Of a stretch of 64,000 nt of DNA, positions 25,543 to 34,528 are shown piece after piece. This DNA is from Hyalangium versicolor. GTDB lineage: Bacteria; Myxococcota; Myxococcia; Myxococcales; Myxococcaceae. How positions within the stretch are numbered: the first letter of the stretch is position 1; each line of letters begins with the position of its first letter. The notes under the pieces are model-generated. The model made no database searches. It saw only the letters and a program-made list of their open reading frames with translations, and was not told the DNA's origin. The translations under genes and the position numbers were made by a program. The stretch is taken from positions 422,181 through 486,180 of the forward strand of contig NZ_JAHXBF010000007.1 in assembly GCF_020103695.1 (NCBI RefSeq). Direction: 5' to 3'.

Positions 25543-27432
25543 GTGAACCGCACCCGTGCCCTGCCCTTGTTGTCGCTGCTCCTCGCGCTCCCCTTGACTA
25601 CGGCGTCCGCCGACGAGGGCACAGCGGGCGATGAGCGCACATGGCACCGGCTGGTGGGCATCCTCCAGTACCTGCAGGCGGACTATCCGAACGCCGTCGA
25701 GTCCAAGTCCGAGTCCGAGCTGGCCGAGCAGCGCAGCTTCATCGCCGATGCCGTGGAGGCGGCCCACGAGTTGGGGCCCAAGGCCGCCGGTTTCCTGCCG
25801 CGAATCGAGCAGGTGAAGGCCCAGGTGGATCAAGGGCATGATCCCGCGGGCGTCAGCCGTGCGTGCGGAGAGCTGGTGGAGGACCTGGTGCTCGCCGGAG
25901 GCCTGGCCCGCAGCCCGCGTAAGCCGCCAGATCTGACCCAGGGCCAGCACCTCTTCCAGGTGTCCTGTTCCGCCTGCCATGGCCCCGAGGGCCGGGGCGA
26001 CATGCCCATCGCGCAGACGATGGATCCCAAGCCCGCCAACTTCCATGACGCGGAGACCATGGCCGGGCTCATGCCGTACAAGGCCTTCAACACCATCAGC
26101 TTCGGCGTTCCGGGTACGGCGATGCCGGGCTTCCCGACGCTCTCGGAGGAGCAGCGCTGGTCGCTCGCCTTCTACCTGTTCACGCTGCGCCAGCCTCCGT
26201 GCGAGGGCACGCCGCCCAGCGTGTCCCTGGAGCGGCTGGCCACCGCCACGGATCCGGACCTCGTCGCCGAGCACGGGGAGAAGAACCTGGCGTGCTTGCG
26301 GCGCAAGTTCCCAGATGCGGACGAGGAGCGCTCGCTGCTGGTGGCGCGCACCCACGTGGAGGAGGCGCTGCGCAAGGGCACCGCGGGCGACATGTCCGGA
26401 GCACGCACGGAGCTGCTGGAGGCGTATCTCAACGGCGTGGAGCCGGTGGAGATCAAGCTGCGCGCCCGGAATCCGGAGCTGGTGACGAAGCTGGAGCGCG
26501 CGTTCCTCCAGGCGAGGCTCGCCGCCGAGCGAGGCAGCCCGCACCTGCAGGACGAGGGTCACGAGCTGCTGACGCTGCTGGATCAGGCGCGGCGTGGCAG
26601 CGGCACGTCGGCGGACATGTGGTCGGTCCTCTGGCTCACCCTGCTCATCCTGCTGCGCGAGGGCTTCGAGGCCACCATCATCGTCGCGGCGCTGCTGGCG
26701 GCGCTGCGCAAGATGCAGGCGATGCAGCACGTGCGCGTGGTGCACGCGGGGTGGACGTCCGCGCTCGTGGTGGGCGCGCTGGCGTTCCTGTTCGGACGCC
26801 ACCTGCTGGCCGGTGCCAACCGAGAGCTGCTCGAGGGCATCACCGGGCTCGTGGCCGTGGCCATGCTGGTGTACGCGGCGCTGTGGCTCAACGCGCGCTC
26901 CAACATGAGCCGCTTCATGGGCGAGCTGCGCCAGAAGATGCAGGGCGCGCTGGGCAGCGGCAGCACGCTGGGCCTCTTCACCATCGCCTTCACCGCGGTG
27001 CTGCGCGAGAGCTTCGAGACGGCGGTGTTCCTCCAGGGCCTGGCGCTGGACTCGGCGTCGGGAGTGATGTGGGGCTCGCTGGCGGGGGTGGTGGTGCTGC
27101 TGGCGCTGGTCCTCTTCGTGAATCGCGTGGGCTACAAGCTGCCCATGAAGACGCTCTTCACCGCGTCCACGGTGGTGCTCATGGCCACCGCCGTCATCCT
27201 GCTGGGCAAGGGGATCCATTCCCTCCAGGAGGTGGCCGCACTGCCGATTGCCCCCATCCCGTTCATCAACGTGGAGCTGCTCGGCATCTTCCCGGACGCG
27301 ATCTCGCTCGTGCCCCAGCTCCTCCTGGCGCTCGGGCCTCTGGCCTTCGTCCTTCGCCGCCGGATCCGCCAGGCGCGAGAGGCGGCAGCCACCGGCCAGG
27401 GACAGGGCGGCGCGGGCGCACCGCTCGTCTAG
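25543..27432 (+). CDS. FTR1-family iron permease with N-terminal cytochrome c domain
   Basis: 629 residues, GTG start at 25543 after AAGGGAGG. Signal peptide (LLSLLLALPLTTASA), a helical periplasmic segment, a cytochrome c haem site C142-x2-C145-H146 (CSACHGPEGRGDM) with distal Met in GTAMPGFPTLS, another helical segment, then seven membrane helices. Both iron-binding REXXE motifs are present: REGFE near 372 and RESFE near 488. FTR1 moves Fe(III); the fused cytochrome probably takes part in oxidising Fe(II) or passing its electron on. A Fur-like palindrome precedes the gene. No separate ferroxidase gene is adjacent. Confidence 0.94.
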   Translation: MNRTRALPLLSLLLALPLTTASADEGTAGDERTWHRLVGILQYLQADYPNAVESKSESELAEQRSFIADAVEAAHELGPKAAGFLPRIEQVKAQVDQGHDPAGVSRACGELVEDLVLAGGLARSPRKPPDLTQGQHLFQVSCSACHGPEGRGDMPIAQTMDPKPANFHDAETMAGLMPYKAFNTISFGVPGTAMPGFPTLSEEQRWSLAFYLFTLRQPPCEGTPPSVSLERLATATDPDLVAEHGEKNLACLRRKFPDADEERSLLVARTHVEEALRKGTAGDMSGARTELLEAYLNGVEPVEIKLRARNPELVTKLERAFLQARLAAERGSPHLQDEGHELLTLLDQARRGSGTSADMWSVLWLTLLILLREGFEATIIVAALLAALRKMQAMQHVRVVHAGWTSALVVGALAFLFGRHLLAGANRELLEGITGLVAVAMLVYAALWLNARSNMSRFMGELRQKMQGALGSGSTLGLFTIAFTAVLRESFETAVFLQGLALDSASGVMWGSLAGVVVLLALVLFVNRVGYKLPMKTLFTASTVVLMATAVILLGKGIHSLQEVAALPIAPIPFINVELLGIFPDAISLVPQLLLALGPLAFVLRRRIRQAREAAATGQGQGGAGAPLV

Positions 27433-27490
27433 AAGCCGGAGACGCGCACTGCTTCGTGAGTGCGGCTCGAAGCGCGGCTAGACTGCGCGT

Positions 27491-28192
27491 ATGACCTTCT
27501 CACGCCTTGTGTGCGGCATCCTCTGCTCGCTGCTCCCAGGCTTGGCGCTCGCTCAGTTGCCAGCCGACGCTCCCCGAAACGAGCCTCTCGCATCTCCGCC
27601 GCTCGTTCCCGCCGCGCAGGACACCCAGGAGATTCCTCCGGAAGAACCCACGCCCCATCGCAGCGGCTGGCACCCGGTAGCGAGGGTGGCGCTCGAGACG
27701 GTGGGCGGAGCCGCGGGAGAGTTGGGGGGACTCATCGCCGCGTGGCCACTCTCCCTTCCCGTCGACGCCAGCATCGTCTGCGTCTTCGGAGATGACAACG
27801 GCGACTGCGAACCCGGCCCCAGGACGCGCGGATTCCTCGTGGTGATGTTCGCCCTCACCGCGGGAGAGACCTTGGGGGTATACGGCGCAGGTGCGCTGGC
27901 AGGTGGCAACGGTCAGCTCCTGCCTACGATTGGCGGAAGCGCGTTGGGAACGGGGGCCGCCCTGGCGCTCTTCAACGTCGCGCAGGACTCGAACTTCATC
28001 CCGGGCATGGCGGCCTCCGCGTTGCTGCCCCCACTGGGCGCCATCCTGGGCTACGAGCTGTCCGCCGCCTTCTCCCACCATGAGGCGTTCTCGCAGGAGT
28101 CCTCTCGCCCCGCTTCGGGCCTCCGGCTGATGCCCGTCATGGGCCGCAGCCCGAGAGGCGCTCCCATGGGAGGGCTGGCAGGACAGTTCTGA
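27491..28192 (+). CDS. secreted or membrane hypothetical protein
   Basis: 233 residues. A signal peptide (LVCGILCSLLPGLALAQ) and Pro-rich linker (PPEEPTPHRSGWHP) precede a Gly/Ala-rich hydrophobic part with several membrane-like stretches (ETVGGAAGELGGLIAAWPLS, FLVVMFALTAGETLGVYGAGALAG, FIPGMAASALLPPLGAILGYELSAAF). The pattern is seen in many myxobacterial proteins of unknown role. Independent start 58 bases after the iron permease; a link to iron uptake is possible but unsupported. Confidence 0.8.
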   Translation: MTFSRLVCGILCSLLPGLALAQLPADAPRNEPLASPPLVPAAQDTQEIPPEEPTPHRSGWHPVARVALETVGGAAGELGGLIAAWPLSLPVDASIVCVFGDDNGDCEPGPRTRGFLVVMFALTAGETLGVYGAGALAGGNGQLLPTIGGSALGTGAALALFNVAQDSNFIPGMAASALLPPLGAILGYELSAAFSHHEAFSQESSRPASGLRLMPVMGRSPRGAPMGGLAGQF

Positions 28193-28363
28193 GCCACGCC
28201 GGCCGGAACTCGATACTCCCTGCGGAGTGCAAAGTTTGCGAGGTGCCGCCCGCGACGAACTGCAAGGGCGAACCACGCCCACACCCGTGTTTCCGCTGGC
28301 TTGCACGGACTCTGAGCAGGCCCGCTCTTTGCGACAGGCGAACCCTCGCAGGAGGTCTTCGTC

Positions 28364-29122
28364 ATGGTCGCTCGCGCCCGGCTCCGCCGAGGTTTCACGC
28401 TGCTCGAGGTGATGACCACAGTGGTCATCCTCATCATCCTGGCCGCCCTGGCCGTGACCTTCATGGTCTTTGGCACGGGCAAGGCACGGATGAACAACGC
28501 TGTGTTCAACGTGACGGCGCTGCTCAACAGCGCCCAGCTGCGCGCCGTGAGCCATGGCTCGCCGCACTACGTCTTCTTCCACCAGACGCCGGACAACCGG
28601 GTGCGCATCCAACTGCTGGAGCGCCCGGACGATGGGCTCGCGCTGAACTGGAACGCGCTGGACCTGAGCCAGGAGCCGGAGGTGGCGCTGGCCTTCACGC
28701 GCAAGCTGCCGAACGGCACGACGGAGACGGTCAACGCGCGCGTCCGCGATGAGCTGGTGCTGAGCGCGGGCTCGGGCATGGACTCGAGCGGGCTGGCCTT
28801 CCTGGACCTGGACTCCCCTCGCATCACCCGGCCGCTACCGGCGCCCTTCAGCGCCATTCCGCTCGCCACGCCGCTGGCCACTCCGGCCGATCTCAACCAG
28901 CCCACGCCGAGCCTGCTGTCCGGGTGCAACTTCTGTGTCGCCTCCGCGGGCCATCCCTATGGCGTGCTCCGCTTCAACGCGGATGGAACACTGGAGGTGA
29001 TGACGGGCGATGCGCCCTCGGGCGCGGTCATCGCCTTCGCTCCCAACACCCAGGACGAGAAGGGCTTCTCACCCAAGCTCGTCACCGTCTCCGCGCCCGC
29101 GGGAGCCGCGGTCGTCTTCTAG
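28364..29122 (+). CDS. type IV minor pilin, FimT/FimU/GspH type
   Basis: 252 residues. The prepilin peptidase site is RRG10|FTLLE with Glu at +5 and a hydrophobic helix (VMTTVVILIILAALAVTFMVFG) after it. GspH/FimT-like beta region follows. C-terminal part contains a CNFC pair and GVLRFNADGTLEV, typical of FimU-type pilins. AGGAGG lies upstream of the ATG. First gene of a rightward four-pilin set, which would prime or cap the type IV pilus or a type II pseudopilus. Confidence 0.92.
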   Translation: MVARARLRRGFTLLEVMTTVVILIILAALAVTFMVFGTGKARMNNAVFNVTALLNSAQLRAVSHGSPHYVFFHQTPDNRVRIQLLERPDDGLALNWNALDLSQEPEVALAFTRKLPNGTTETVNARVRDELVLSAGSGMDSSGLAFLDLDSPRITRPLPAPFSAIPLATPLATPADLNQPTPSLLSGCNFCVASAGHPYGVLRFNADGTLEVMTGDAPSGAVIAFAPNTQDEKGFSPKLVTVSAPAGAAVVF

Positions 29123-29136
29123 GAGGTTGCGTGCAC

Positions 29137-29694
29137 ATGAACACCTCGCGCTTGTCCTCTCGCGGTACCACCCTGATCGAGGCCATGGCCGCCCTGATCG
29201 TCTTCGCCGTGGGCATCGTGGGCGTCATGCAGATGAACGTCGTCGCCAGCCAGCAGAACAACGTGGCACGGGCGCAGACGGCCGCCAGCAAGATCGCCCG
29301 GGACGTGGCGGACGCCTTCGAGCGACTGCCCTTCGATCACCCAGCATTCCGTGAGGCCACCAGCCTGCGTCCGAGCGACGACGACTTCGACAGCCTGGGC
29401 AACCCGGACGGCCTGATGAAGCTGCAGGACATGGTGGCGCAGACCGGGGATCGGCCCTTGCTGGGGGCCGCGGACGCCGTCTTCACCTCCGAGGGCCAGA
29501 GCAATTTCTACGAGGTGGGCTGGCGCTCCATGCGAGTGGAGAACCCCGAGCGGCACAACAAGGTGGATCAGATCCGCATCCTCATCATGGTGCGCTTCCC
29601 CACGGGCGCCGGGATGAAGCAGGTCAATCTCTGGGCCGTGAAGTACGACGTCACCCAGATCACGGGCGATTCGAGGACCGCCCTGGAGCTCTAA
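29137..29694 (+). CDS. type IV minor pilin, PilV type
   Basis: 185 residues from ATG at 29137. A GTG at 29131 in the same frame is also possible: AGGAGG overlapping the previous stop codon lies 4 bases from GTG and 10 from ATG. Prepilin site SRG10|TTLIE with Glu at +5, then MAALIVFAVGIVGVMQMNVVASQQ. The rest has no known domain; VNLWAVKYDVTQI near the end resembles PilV C-termini. Translation is likely coupled to the FimT-type gene. Confidence 0.9.
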   Translation: MNTSRLSSRGTTLIEAMAALIVFAVGIVGVMQMNVVASQQNNVARAQTAASKIARDVADAFERLPFDHPAFREATSLRPSDDDFDSLGNPDGLMKLQDMVAQTGDRPLLGAADAVFTSEGQSNFYEVGWRSMRVENPERHNKVDQIRILIMVRFPTGAGMKQVNLWAVKYDVTQITGDSRTALEL

Positions 29695-29697
29695 GCC

Positions 29698-31041
29698 ATG
29701 CGCAACACTGTTCGCTCTCGAGGCTTCACGCTGCTGGAGCTGCTGGTGGGCGCCGCCGTGGGTGCGGTGGTGCTGCTGGGCATCAGCCTGGCCTTCATCT
29801 CCCAGGCCCAGCAGTACCAGGCCCACGCCAGCCGCCGGGGCGTGCAGGCCAATGCCCGTCAGGCCCTGGTCTTCATGGGCCGCCACCTGCGGATGGCGGG
29901 CTATGGCGTGGACCCGGACCGGGCCATCCTCGCCTACGACTCCTATAACGCCGCGGGAGACCAGCAGGAGCCCGGCTACCCGGATGCCCTCGTCGTGCAT
30001 TGGCGCGATGGGCTCTTCCGGCGCAGGGCCGCCTCTGTCTCCTCGACGCTCATCTCCCTGCAGCCGTCCGAGCCGTTGCGAGAGCCGCTGCGGCAGGGGC
30101 AGATCCTGCTGGTGATGTGCGAGCGGGATCCCAACTTCCCGGATCCCTCCGTGGACGAGAACCCGCCGCACGTGTTCGTCACCGTGGGCCAGTACGCGCC
30201 GGCCGGTGCCACGGACATCGCCCTGGATCAGACGCCGAAGACGAGTGCTCCCAACTCTCCGCTCCTCGCGCCGGGCCGCTTCTTCCACGAGCAGGTCGAT
30301 CCGGGCTTCGCACATCCCTGCTTCAGCAGGCAGCCACCGCACGTGCTGCTCGTCCACCGCGCCGCCTTCTTCGTGGCGCTGTACGACGACGATGGCATCG
30401 CGTCCACGACCGAGCGCACGCCCTACTTGATGATGCACCCGGGACTGGACATGCCCAGTGCCAGCAACGTGCAGGGGGATGGCGTCATCGACAGGAACGA
30501 CGCGGTGCCGGTGGCCGAGGGCGTCGAGCAGTTGCAGGTGGCCTACATCCTGGACACGAACAACCGGGACGCGGACAAGACGCCGCTCATCCTGGGCGTC
30601 AACGCCCCGATGCCTCCGGACCACTACGGTGAGAATTGGGAGGAGCGAGATCTGGTCAACCTGCCCCACGGCTGGTTCTTCAACGTCGGGCTCAATGCCG
30701 TGGACCCGCAGGAGATTCCGTACAAGCGCCTGCTGGATCACCCGGCGAACATCCGTCAGGTGCGCCTCACGCTCGTGTCCCGCAGTTCGATCCCCGATGC
30801 GCAAATCGAGGGCGACAATCTGCTGATGCGTCCGGACAACACGCCCTACCCGGATGGAGCGCCGCTGGCCAACGGCACCATCCCCTGGCGCCACCTGGAG
30901 AACCTCTTGCAGGACCCGATCGCCTCGGGCCTCTCGCCCTCGGGCGGCCACTACTACCGAGGCATCCTTCGCGAATCCATCACTCCCAAGAACCTGCTGC
31001 TCAACCGGCAGTTCGCTCCCATCAACCCCGGTGGAGGCTGA
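29698..31041 (+). CDS. type IV minor pilin, PilW type
   Basis: 447 residues, 3 bases after the PilV-type stop. Prepilin site SRG9|FTLLE with Glu at +5 and the helix LLVGAAVGAVVLLGISLAFISQAQQYQ. The large C-terminal part holds GVEQLQVAYILDTN, which matches the PilW pattern in which a conserved 'veqLqv.Y' precedes the last strands, and RQVRLTLVSRS. Larger than usual pseudomonad PilW (about 270), so it carries an added domain at roughly residues 110-270 with a Cys pair. Confidence 0.9.
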   Translation: MRNTVRSRGFTLLELLVGAAVGAVVLLGISLAFISQAQQYQAHASRRGVQANARQALVFMGRHLRMAGYGVDPDRAILAYDSYNAAGDQQEPGYPDALVVHWRDGLFRRRAASVSSTLISLQPSEPLREPLRQGQILLVMCERDPNFPDPSVDENPPHVFVTVGQYAPAGATDIALDQTPKTSAPNSPLLAPGRFFHEQVDPGFAHPCFSRQPPHVLLVHRAAFFVALYDDDGIASTTERTPYLMMHPGLDMPSASNVQGDGVIDRNDAVPVAEGVEQLQVAYILDTNNRDADKTPLILGVNAPMPPDHYGENWEERDLVNLPHGWFFNVGLNAVDPQEIPYKRLLDHPANIRQVRLTLVSRSSIPDAQIEGDNLLMRPDNTPYPDGAPLANGTIPWRHLENLLQDPIASGLSPSGGHYYRGILRESITPKNLLLNRQFAPINPGGG

Positions 31042-31046
31042 ATCCC

Positions 31047-31520
31047 ATGCGTCCTCTCATTCCCCATCCTCGCGGCATGGCGCTCGTCATGGCCATGGTC
31101 GTCGTCGTGCTCATCACCCTGCTGGTGGCGGGCGCCATCTCCTTCACCGGCACCGAGCGCGCCGCCTCGGAGGTGCAGACGCAGGAAGACATGATGTCCT
31201 CCTGCGTCCAGGCGGCTCGCAACCTGTTCCTCTCGAAGCTGAATATGCTCGACTTCAATGGCCCCACGAAGATCAAGATCGACGAGGACCTGCTCGGCAC
31301 GAAGCTGAGGACAGGACACTTCAACGGTCTGGCGGAGGTGAGCGCCCGCGACGTGTCCAGCGCGATGAAGGACCCGAACCGCGAGGTACAGGACATCTCC
31401 AACGGAGACACCAGCAAGCCGAAGACGCGGTTCTACGCCGTCACCGCCGTGTGCCGCGAGGGCGAGGACGTCTCCAGTCCCGAGCGAGAGATCGAGTTCA
31501 TGGTCCGAGTCGGCCTGTAG
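31047..31520 (+). CDS. type IV minor pilin, PilX type
   Basis: 157 residues from ATG at 31047. Prepilin-like PRG10|MALVMAMVVVVLITLLVAGAISFTGTERA: the +5 residue is Met, not Glu, as in PilX and GspK tip pilins. Residues after the helix lead to a short globular part. Five bases after the PilW-type gene. In Pseudomonas and Myxococcus the next gene would be pilY1; here it is not. Confidence 0.88.
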   Translation: MRPLIPHPRGMALVMAMVVVVLITLLVAGAISFTGTERAASEVQTQEDMMSSCVQAARNLFLSKLNMLDFNGPTKIKIDEDLLGTKLRTGHFNGLAEVSARDVSSAMKDPNREVQDISNGDTSKPKTRFYAVTAVCREGEDVSSPEREIEFMVRVGL

Positions 31521-31533
31521 CGAACGGGGCCGT

Positions 31534-31552
31534 GGTGTGCCGGGCGCACACC
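31534..31552 (+). terminator. hairpin after the minor-pilin genes, possible terminator
   Basis: GGTGTGC (31534-31540) pairs with GCACACC (31546-31552) around CGGGC. There is no T-run after it, so it may be only a weak terminator or an mRNA-stabilising stem separating the pilin genes from the next gene. Confidence 0.35.
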
Positions 31553-31587
31553 GCGCCTGCTCGCGCGGCATGCGATAGCTTCGGGAC

Positions 31588-34431
31588 ATGACCTCGGCTC
31601 CCCAGACCGTGCAGACCCGCATCCTCGGCCACGAGCTCGCCGTGGATGGTCTGCCGACGCGAGGCGATGCGCGTATCCCCTTCGCGCTGCTGCTCGCCTC
31701 GTTCGCGGTGCTGGGCACCACGGTGCTCGGCTTCAATCGCAGCCCGGCGCAGATCCTCACCACGGTCCTCGCGGCCGCGGGGCTGGATGTCCTCCTCCAT
31801 TTCCTGTTCAAGCGAAGGCTGCTGTTCCCGCTCTCCGCGGTCATCTCGTCGTTGTCACTGGCGCTGCTGCTCAACTACGGACACGACCCGCTGCTCATGC
31901 TGGTGCCCGTGTTCCTCACGGTGGCCTCCAAGTACCTGCTCACCGTCGAGGGGCGCCACGTCATCAACCCCTCACTCTTCGGCGTGGCCACCACGCTGAT
32001 CTTCTTCGGAGACCTCATCACCAGCTCTCCGGCCTACCAGTGGGGCGGCAGCGGCGTCATGTCCGGAGTGATCATCCTTACCGCGCTGCTGCTCTTCCTC
32101 TTCCGCGTGGGGCGCCTCGCGCTGGTCCTGTCGTTCCTGGGCTTCTACTTTCTGTTCCTCCTGCTGCGAGCGTGGCTCGTGCGCCACCACACTCCGCCAG
32201 AGGTGCTCATCGTCGGCAGCCTCACCACGCCTCCGTTCTACCTGTTCACGTTCTTCATGATGACCGACCCGCGCACGTCACCTCCCACGGTGCGCGGACA
32301 GGTGCTGGCGGCATTCCTCGTGGCGCTGCTCGATCTGTTCTTCCACTCGGCCGAGAGCCTCTTCACGTTCTTCTACGCGGCCTTCACCGTGCAGTCCGGC
32401 CGCTTCCTGCTCCAGCACGCTCGGCGTTTGCGCTCGCAAGGGCTCTCCACCTGGGTGCGCGGCACCTTCGACCGGGAACTCGCGCGCCGCGCTGCCCTGG
32501 CGGCACTGTTGGTCGTGCCCGCGGTCCTGGCCTGGCGGCTGGTGCTGCGGCCCGCGGCGGACGAGGCACGCGCCACCTTCCATCTCACCGAGGTCACCAA
32601 CGCGGAGGCAGGGATCGTCCTGCCCCACGACGGGAGCCTGCTGACGAAACTGGACCCGCGGCTGGCCCACGTCGCCAAGTGGATCCTCAGCGTCGGCGCG
32701 GCGGTGGCGAGCGGAGACATCGACCGCGATGGCCGGAGCGACCTGCTCTTCATCTCGCCGCTCGCCTCCGAAGGCCACCGTGTGTCCCTGTTCCGCAACG
32801 TCTCCACGCCCGGACAGTTGAGCTTCGAGCGACTCCCCCTGCCAACCGAGGTGATCGATCGGGACGCGACGAAGAACGGCTTCGCCAGCATGGGTCTGTT
32901 CTTCGACTGCGACAACGATGGGGACCTCGACATCCTCCTGCCCGTGGCCTTCGGAGCACCGCGCCTGTTGATGAACCACCTCGCCGACGCGGGCACACTG
33001 AGCTTCACGGATGCCACGGAGAACTCGGGCCTGGAGTCGCTCTACGTCACGGGCTACGCCAGCACGGTGTTCGATATGGATGCGGACGGACGCCTGGACG
33101 TGCTCATCCGCTCGACCGTGCGCCGGGAGGACGATGCGGGCCGCCGGATCCAGGTCTTCCACCTGCCCCAGCCCGAATTCGAGGGCGATCGGCGCATGTT
33201 CGCCTTCCTGCACAACTCCTGGCACAAGGCCGACAACGGAGGGCCTACGGAGGTGTTGCGCAACCTCGGCGGCGGCCGCTTCGAGCGACTCGATGCCCGC
33301 GCGCTCGGCCTCACGGCCACCCACTGGACCCTGGCGCTCTCGGCGGCCGACCTCGACGGAGATGGGGATGAAGACCTGTACTTCGCCAACGACTTCGGAC
33401 CGGACGATCTGTACCTGAACACCGGCAGCCAGACAGAGCCTCGCTTCACGCATGTCGAGGGCCGCTATTTCGGCGAGATCGGCCGGGACACCTACAAAGG
33501 CATGAACAGCACTGCGTTCGACCTCACCGGAGACGGGAAGCTGGACATCTATGTGTCGAACGCCCACGTACCCGTCCTGGCCGAAGGGTCCCTGTTGTGG
33601 GTCAACGGCGGCACCGATCCCGACACGGGCCAAGTGCGCTTCACCGACGAAGCCAGCCGGCGAGGACTGCTCAACGAGAACCACTTTGGCTGGGGCGCGG
33701 GCGTAGGCGATCTGGACGACGACGGCCTGCCGGATGTCGTGCAGGGCAACGGCTACCTCGATGACCGCTTCGAGTCGGGCACCGGCCGAGCGAGCGAACA
33801 CTGCCCATCCTTCTGGTACACCCACCACAAGTTCGCGCAGTCCGGGCCCGACATCCACACCTACGCGGACACCTGGGCCGACCTGCGCGGCTACTGCATC
33901 TTCGAGAACGAACGGCGGCGCGTGTTCCTCAACCGAGGCCCGGAGGCTCGCCCCCAGTTCGTCGATGCGCGTGACGCGGTGGGGCTGATGTCCGGCGAGA
34001 ACACTCGCGGCGTGGCGCTCGTCGACCTGGATGGAGACGGGCGGCTGGATGTCGCCATGGCCAACCAGCTCGGGCCTCCGTCGCTGTTCCTCAACACGCC
34101 CGAGGAGAGCGCCCACCATGCGTGGGTGGCGGTGGAGCTCGTCGGTGACGGCAAGCGGTGCAACCGGGACGCGCTGGGCAGCCAGGTCATCCTCACGACT
34201 CTCGATGGCCGGAGGCAGGTGCAACAGAAGCAGGCCATCACGGGGCTCGCGGCCCAGGGAGACCGCCGCCTGCACTTCGGCCTGGGGACGCTCGATCCAG
34301 GCACCACGGTGGACGTGGAGGTGGAGTGGTGCGGAACCCGTGGTCCTTCCAGCCGCTATGCACTCCAGCCCGGACAAGTTCACCGGCTCGAGATGCCACC
34401 CACGAGCGTGGGAGCCCTGCTCCGCCCGTAA
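31588..34431 (+). CDS. RnfD/NqrB-like membrane domain fused to FG-GAP repeats and UnbV/ASPIC domain
   Basis: 947 residues. About 9-10 membrane helices occupy residues 28-320; the segments HVINPSLFGVATTLIFFGD and FYLFTFFMMTDPRTSPPT resemble RnfD/NqrB subunits. From about 370 on come FG-GAP/VCBS repeats with calcium-loop motifs (DIDRDGRSDLL, DCDNDGDLDILL, DMDADGRLDVLI, DLDGDGDEDLYF, DLTGDGKLDIYV, DLDDDGLPDVV, DLDGDGRLDVAM). The end (residues about 850-940) has the ASPIC/UnbV pattern with HAWVAVELVG, LGSQVILTT, RQVQQKQAI and DRRLHFGLGT. So a membrane-anchored protein with a large propeller outside. Electron-transfer activity of the RnfD-like part is unproved. It lies 67 bases after the PilX-type gene. 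Confidence 0.85.
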   Translation: MTSAPQTVQTRILGHELAVDGLPTRGDARIPFALLLASFAVLGTTVLGFNRSPAQILTTVLAAAGLDVLLHFLFKRRLLFPLSAVISSLSLALLLNYGHDPLLMLVPVFLTVASKYLLTVEGRHVINPSLFGVATTLIFFGDLITSSPAYQWGGSGVMSGVIILTALLLFLFRVGRLALVLSFLGFYFLFLLLRAWLVRHHTPPEVLIVGSLTTPPFYLFTFFMMTDPRTSPPTVRGQVLAAFLVALLDLFFHSAESLFTFFYAAFTVQSGRFLLQHARRLRSQGLSTWVRGTFDRELARRAALAALLVVPAVLAWRLVLRPAADEARATFHLTEVTNAEAGIVLPHDGSLLTKLDPRLAHVAKWILSVGAAVASGDIDRDGRSDLLFISPLASEGHRVSLFRNVSTPGQLSFERLPLPTEVIDRDATKNGFASMGLFFDCDNDGDLDILLPVAFGAPRLLMNHLADAGTLSFTDATENSGLESLYVTGYASTVFDMDADGRLDVLIRSTVRREDDAGRRIQVFHLPQPEFEGDRRMFAFLHNSWHKADNGGPTEVLRNLGGGRFERLDARALGLTATHWTLALSAADLDGDGDEDLYFANDFGPDDLYLNTGSQTEPRFTHVEGRYFGEIGRDTYKGMNSTAFDLTGDGKLDIYVSNAHVPVLAEGSLLWVNGGTDPDTGQVRFTDEASRRGLLNENHFGWGAGVGDLDDDGLPDVVQGNGYLDDRFESGTGRASEHCPSFWYTHHKFAQSGPDIHTYADTWADLRGYCIFENERRRVFLNRGPEARPQFVDARDAVGLMSGENTRGVALVDLDGDGRLDVAMANQLGPPSLFLNTPEESAHHAWVAVELVGDGKRCNRDALGSQVILTTLDGRRQVQQKQAITGLAAQGDRRLHFGLGTLDPGTTVDVEVEWCGTRGPSSRYALQPGQVHRLEMPPTSVGALLRP

Positions 34432-34528
34432 GCTCTATTACAGCGAAAGGGGCGTTCAGGACTTCTTAAGGACTCGCGAGCAGAGTCGCAGCATGGAGGG
34501 AGGCTTACCTGCCTTCTTGGAGCGAACC

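Noticed and set aside
29119..30951. 610-codon antisense frame over the minor pilins
   Set aside because: The plus strand shows four successive prepilin sites; the antisense frame is low-information.
32278..34383. 701-codon antisense frame over the FG-GAP protein
   Set aside because: It mirrors the repeated DxDGD codons and has no independent domain.
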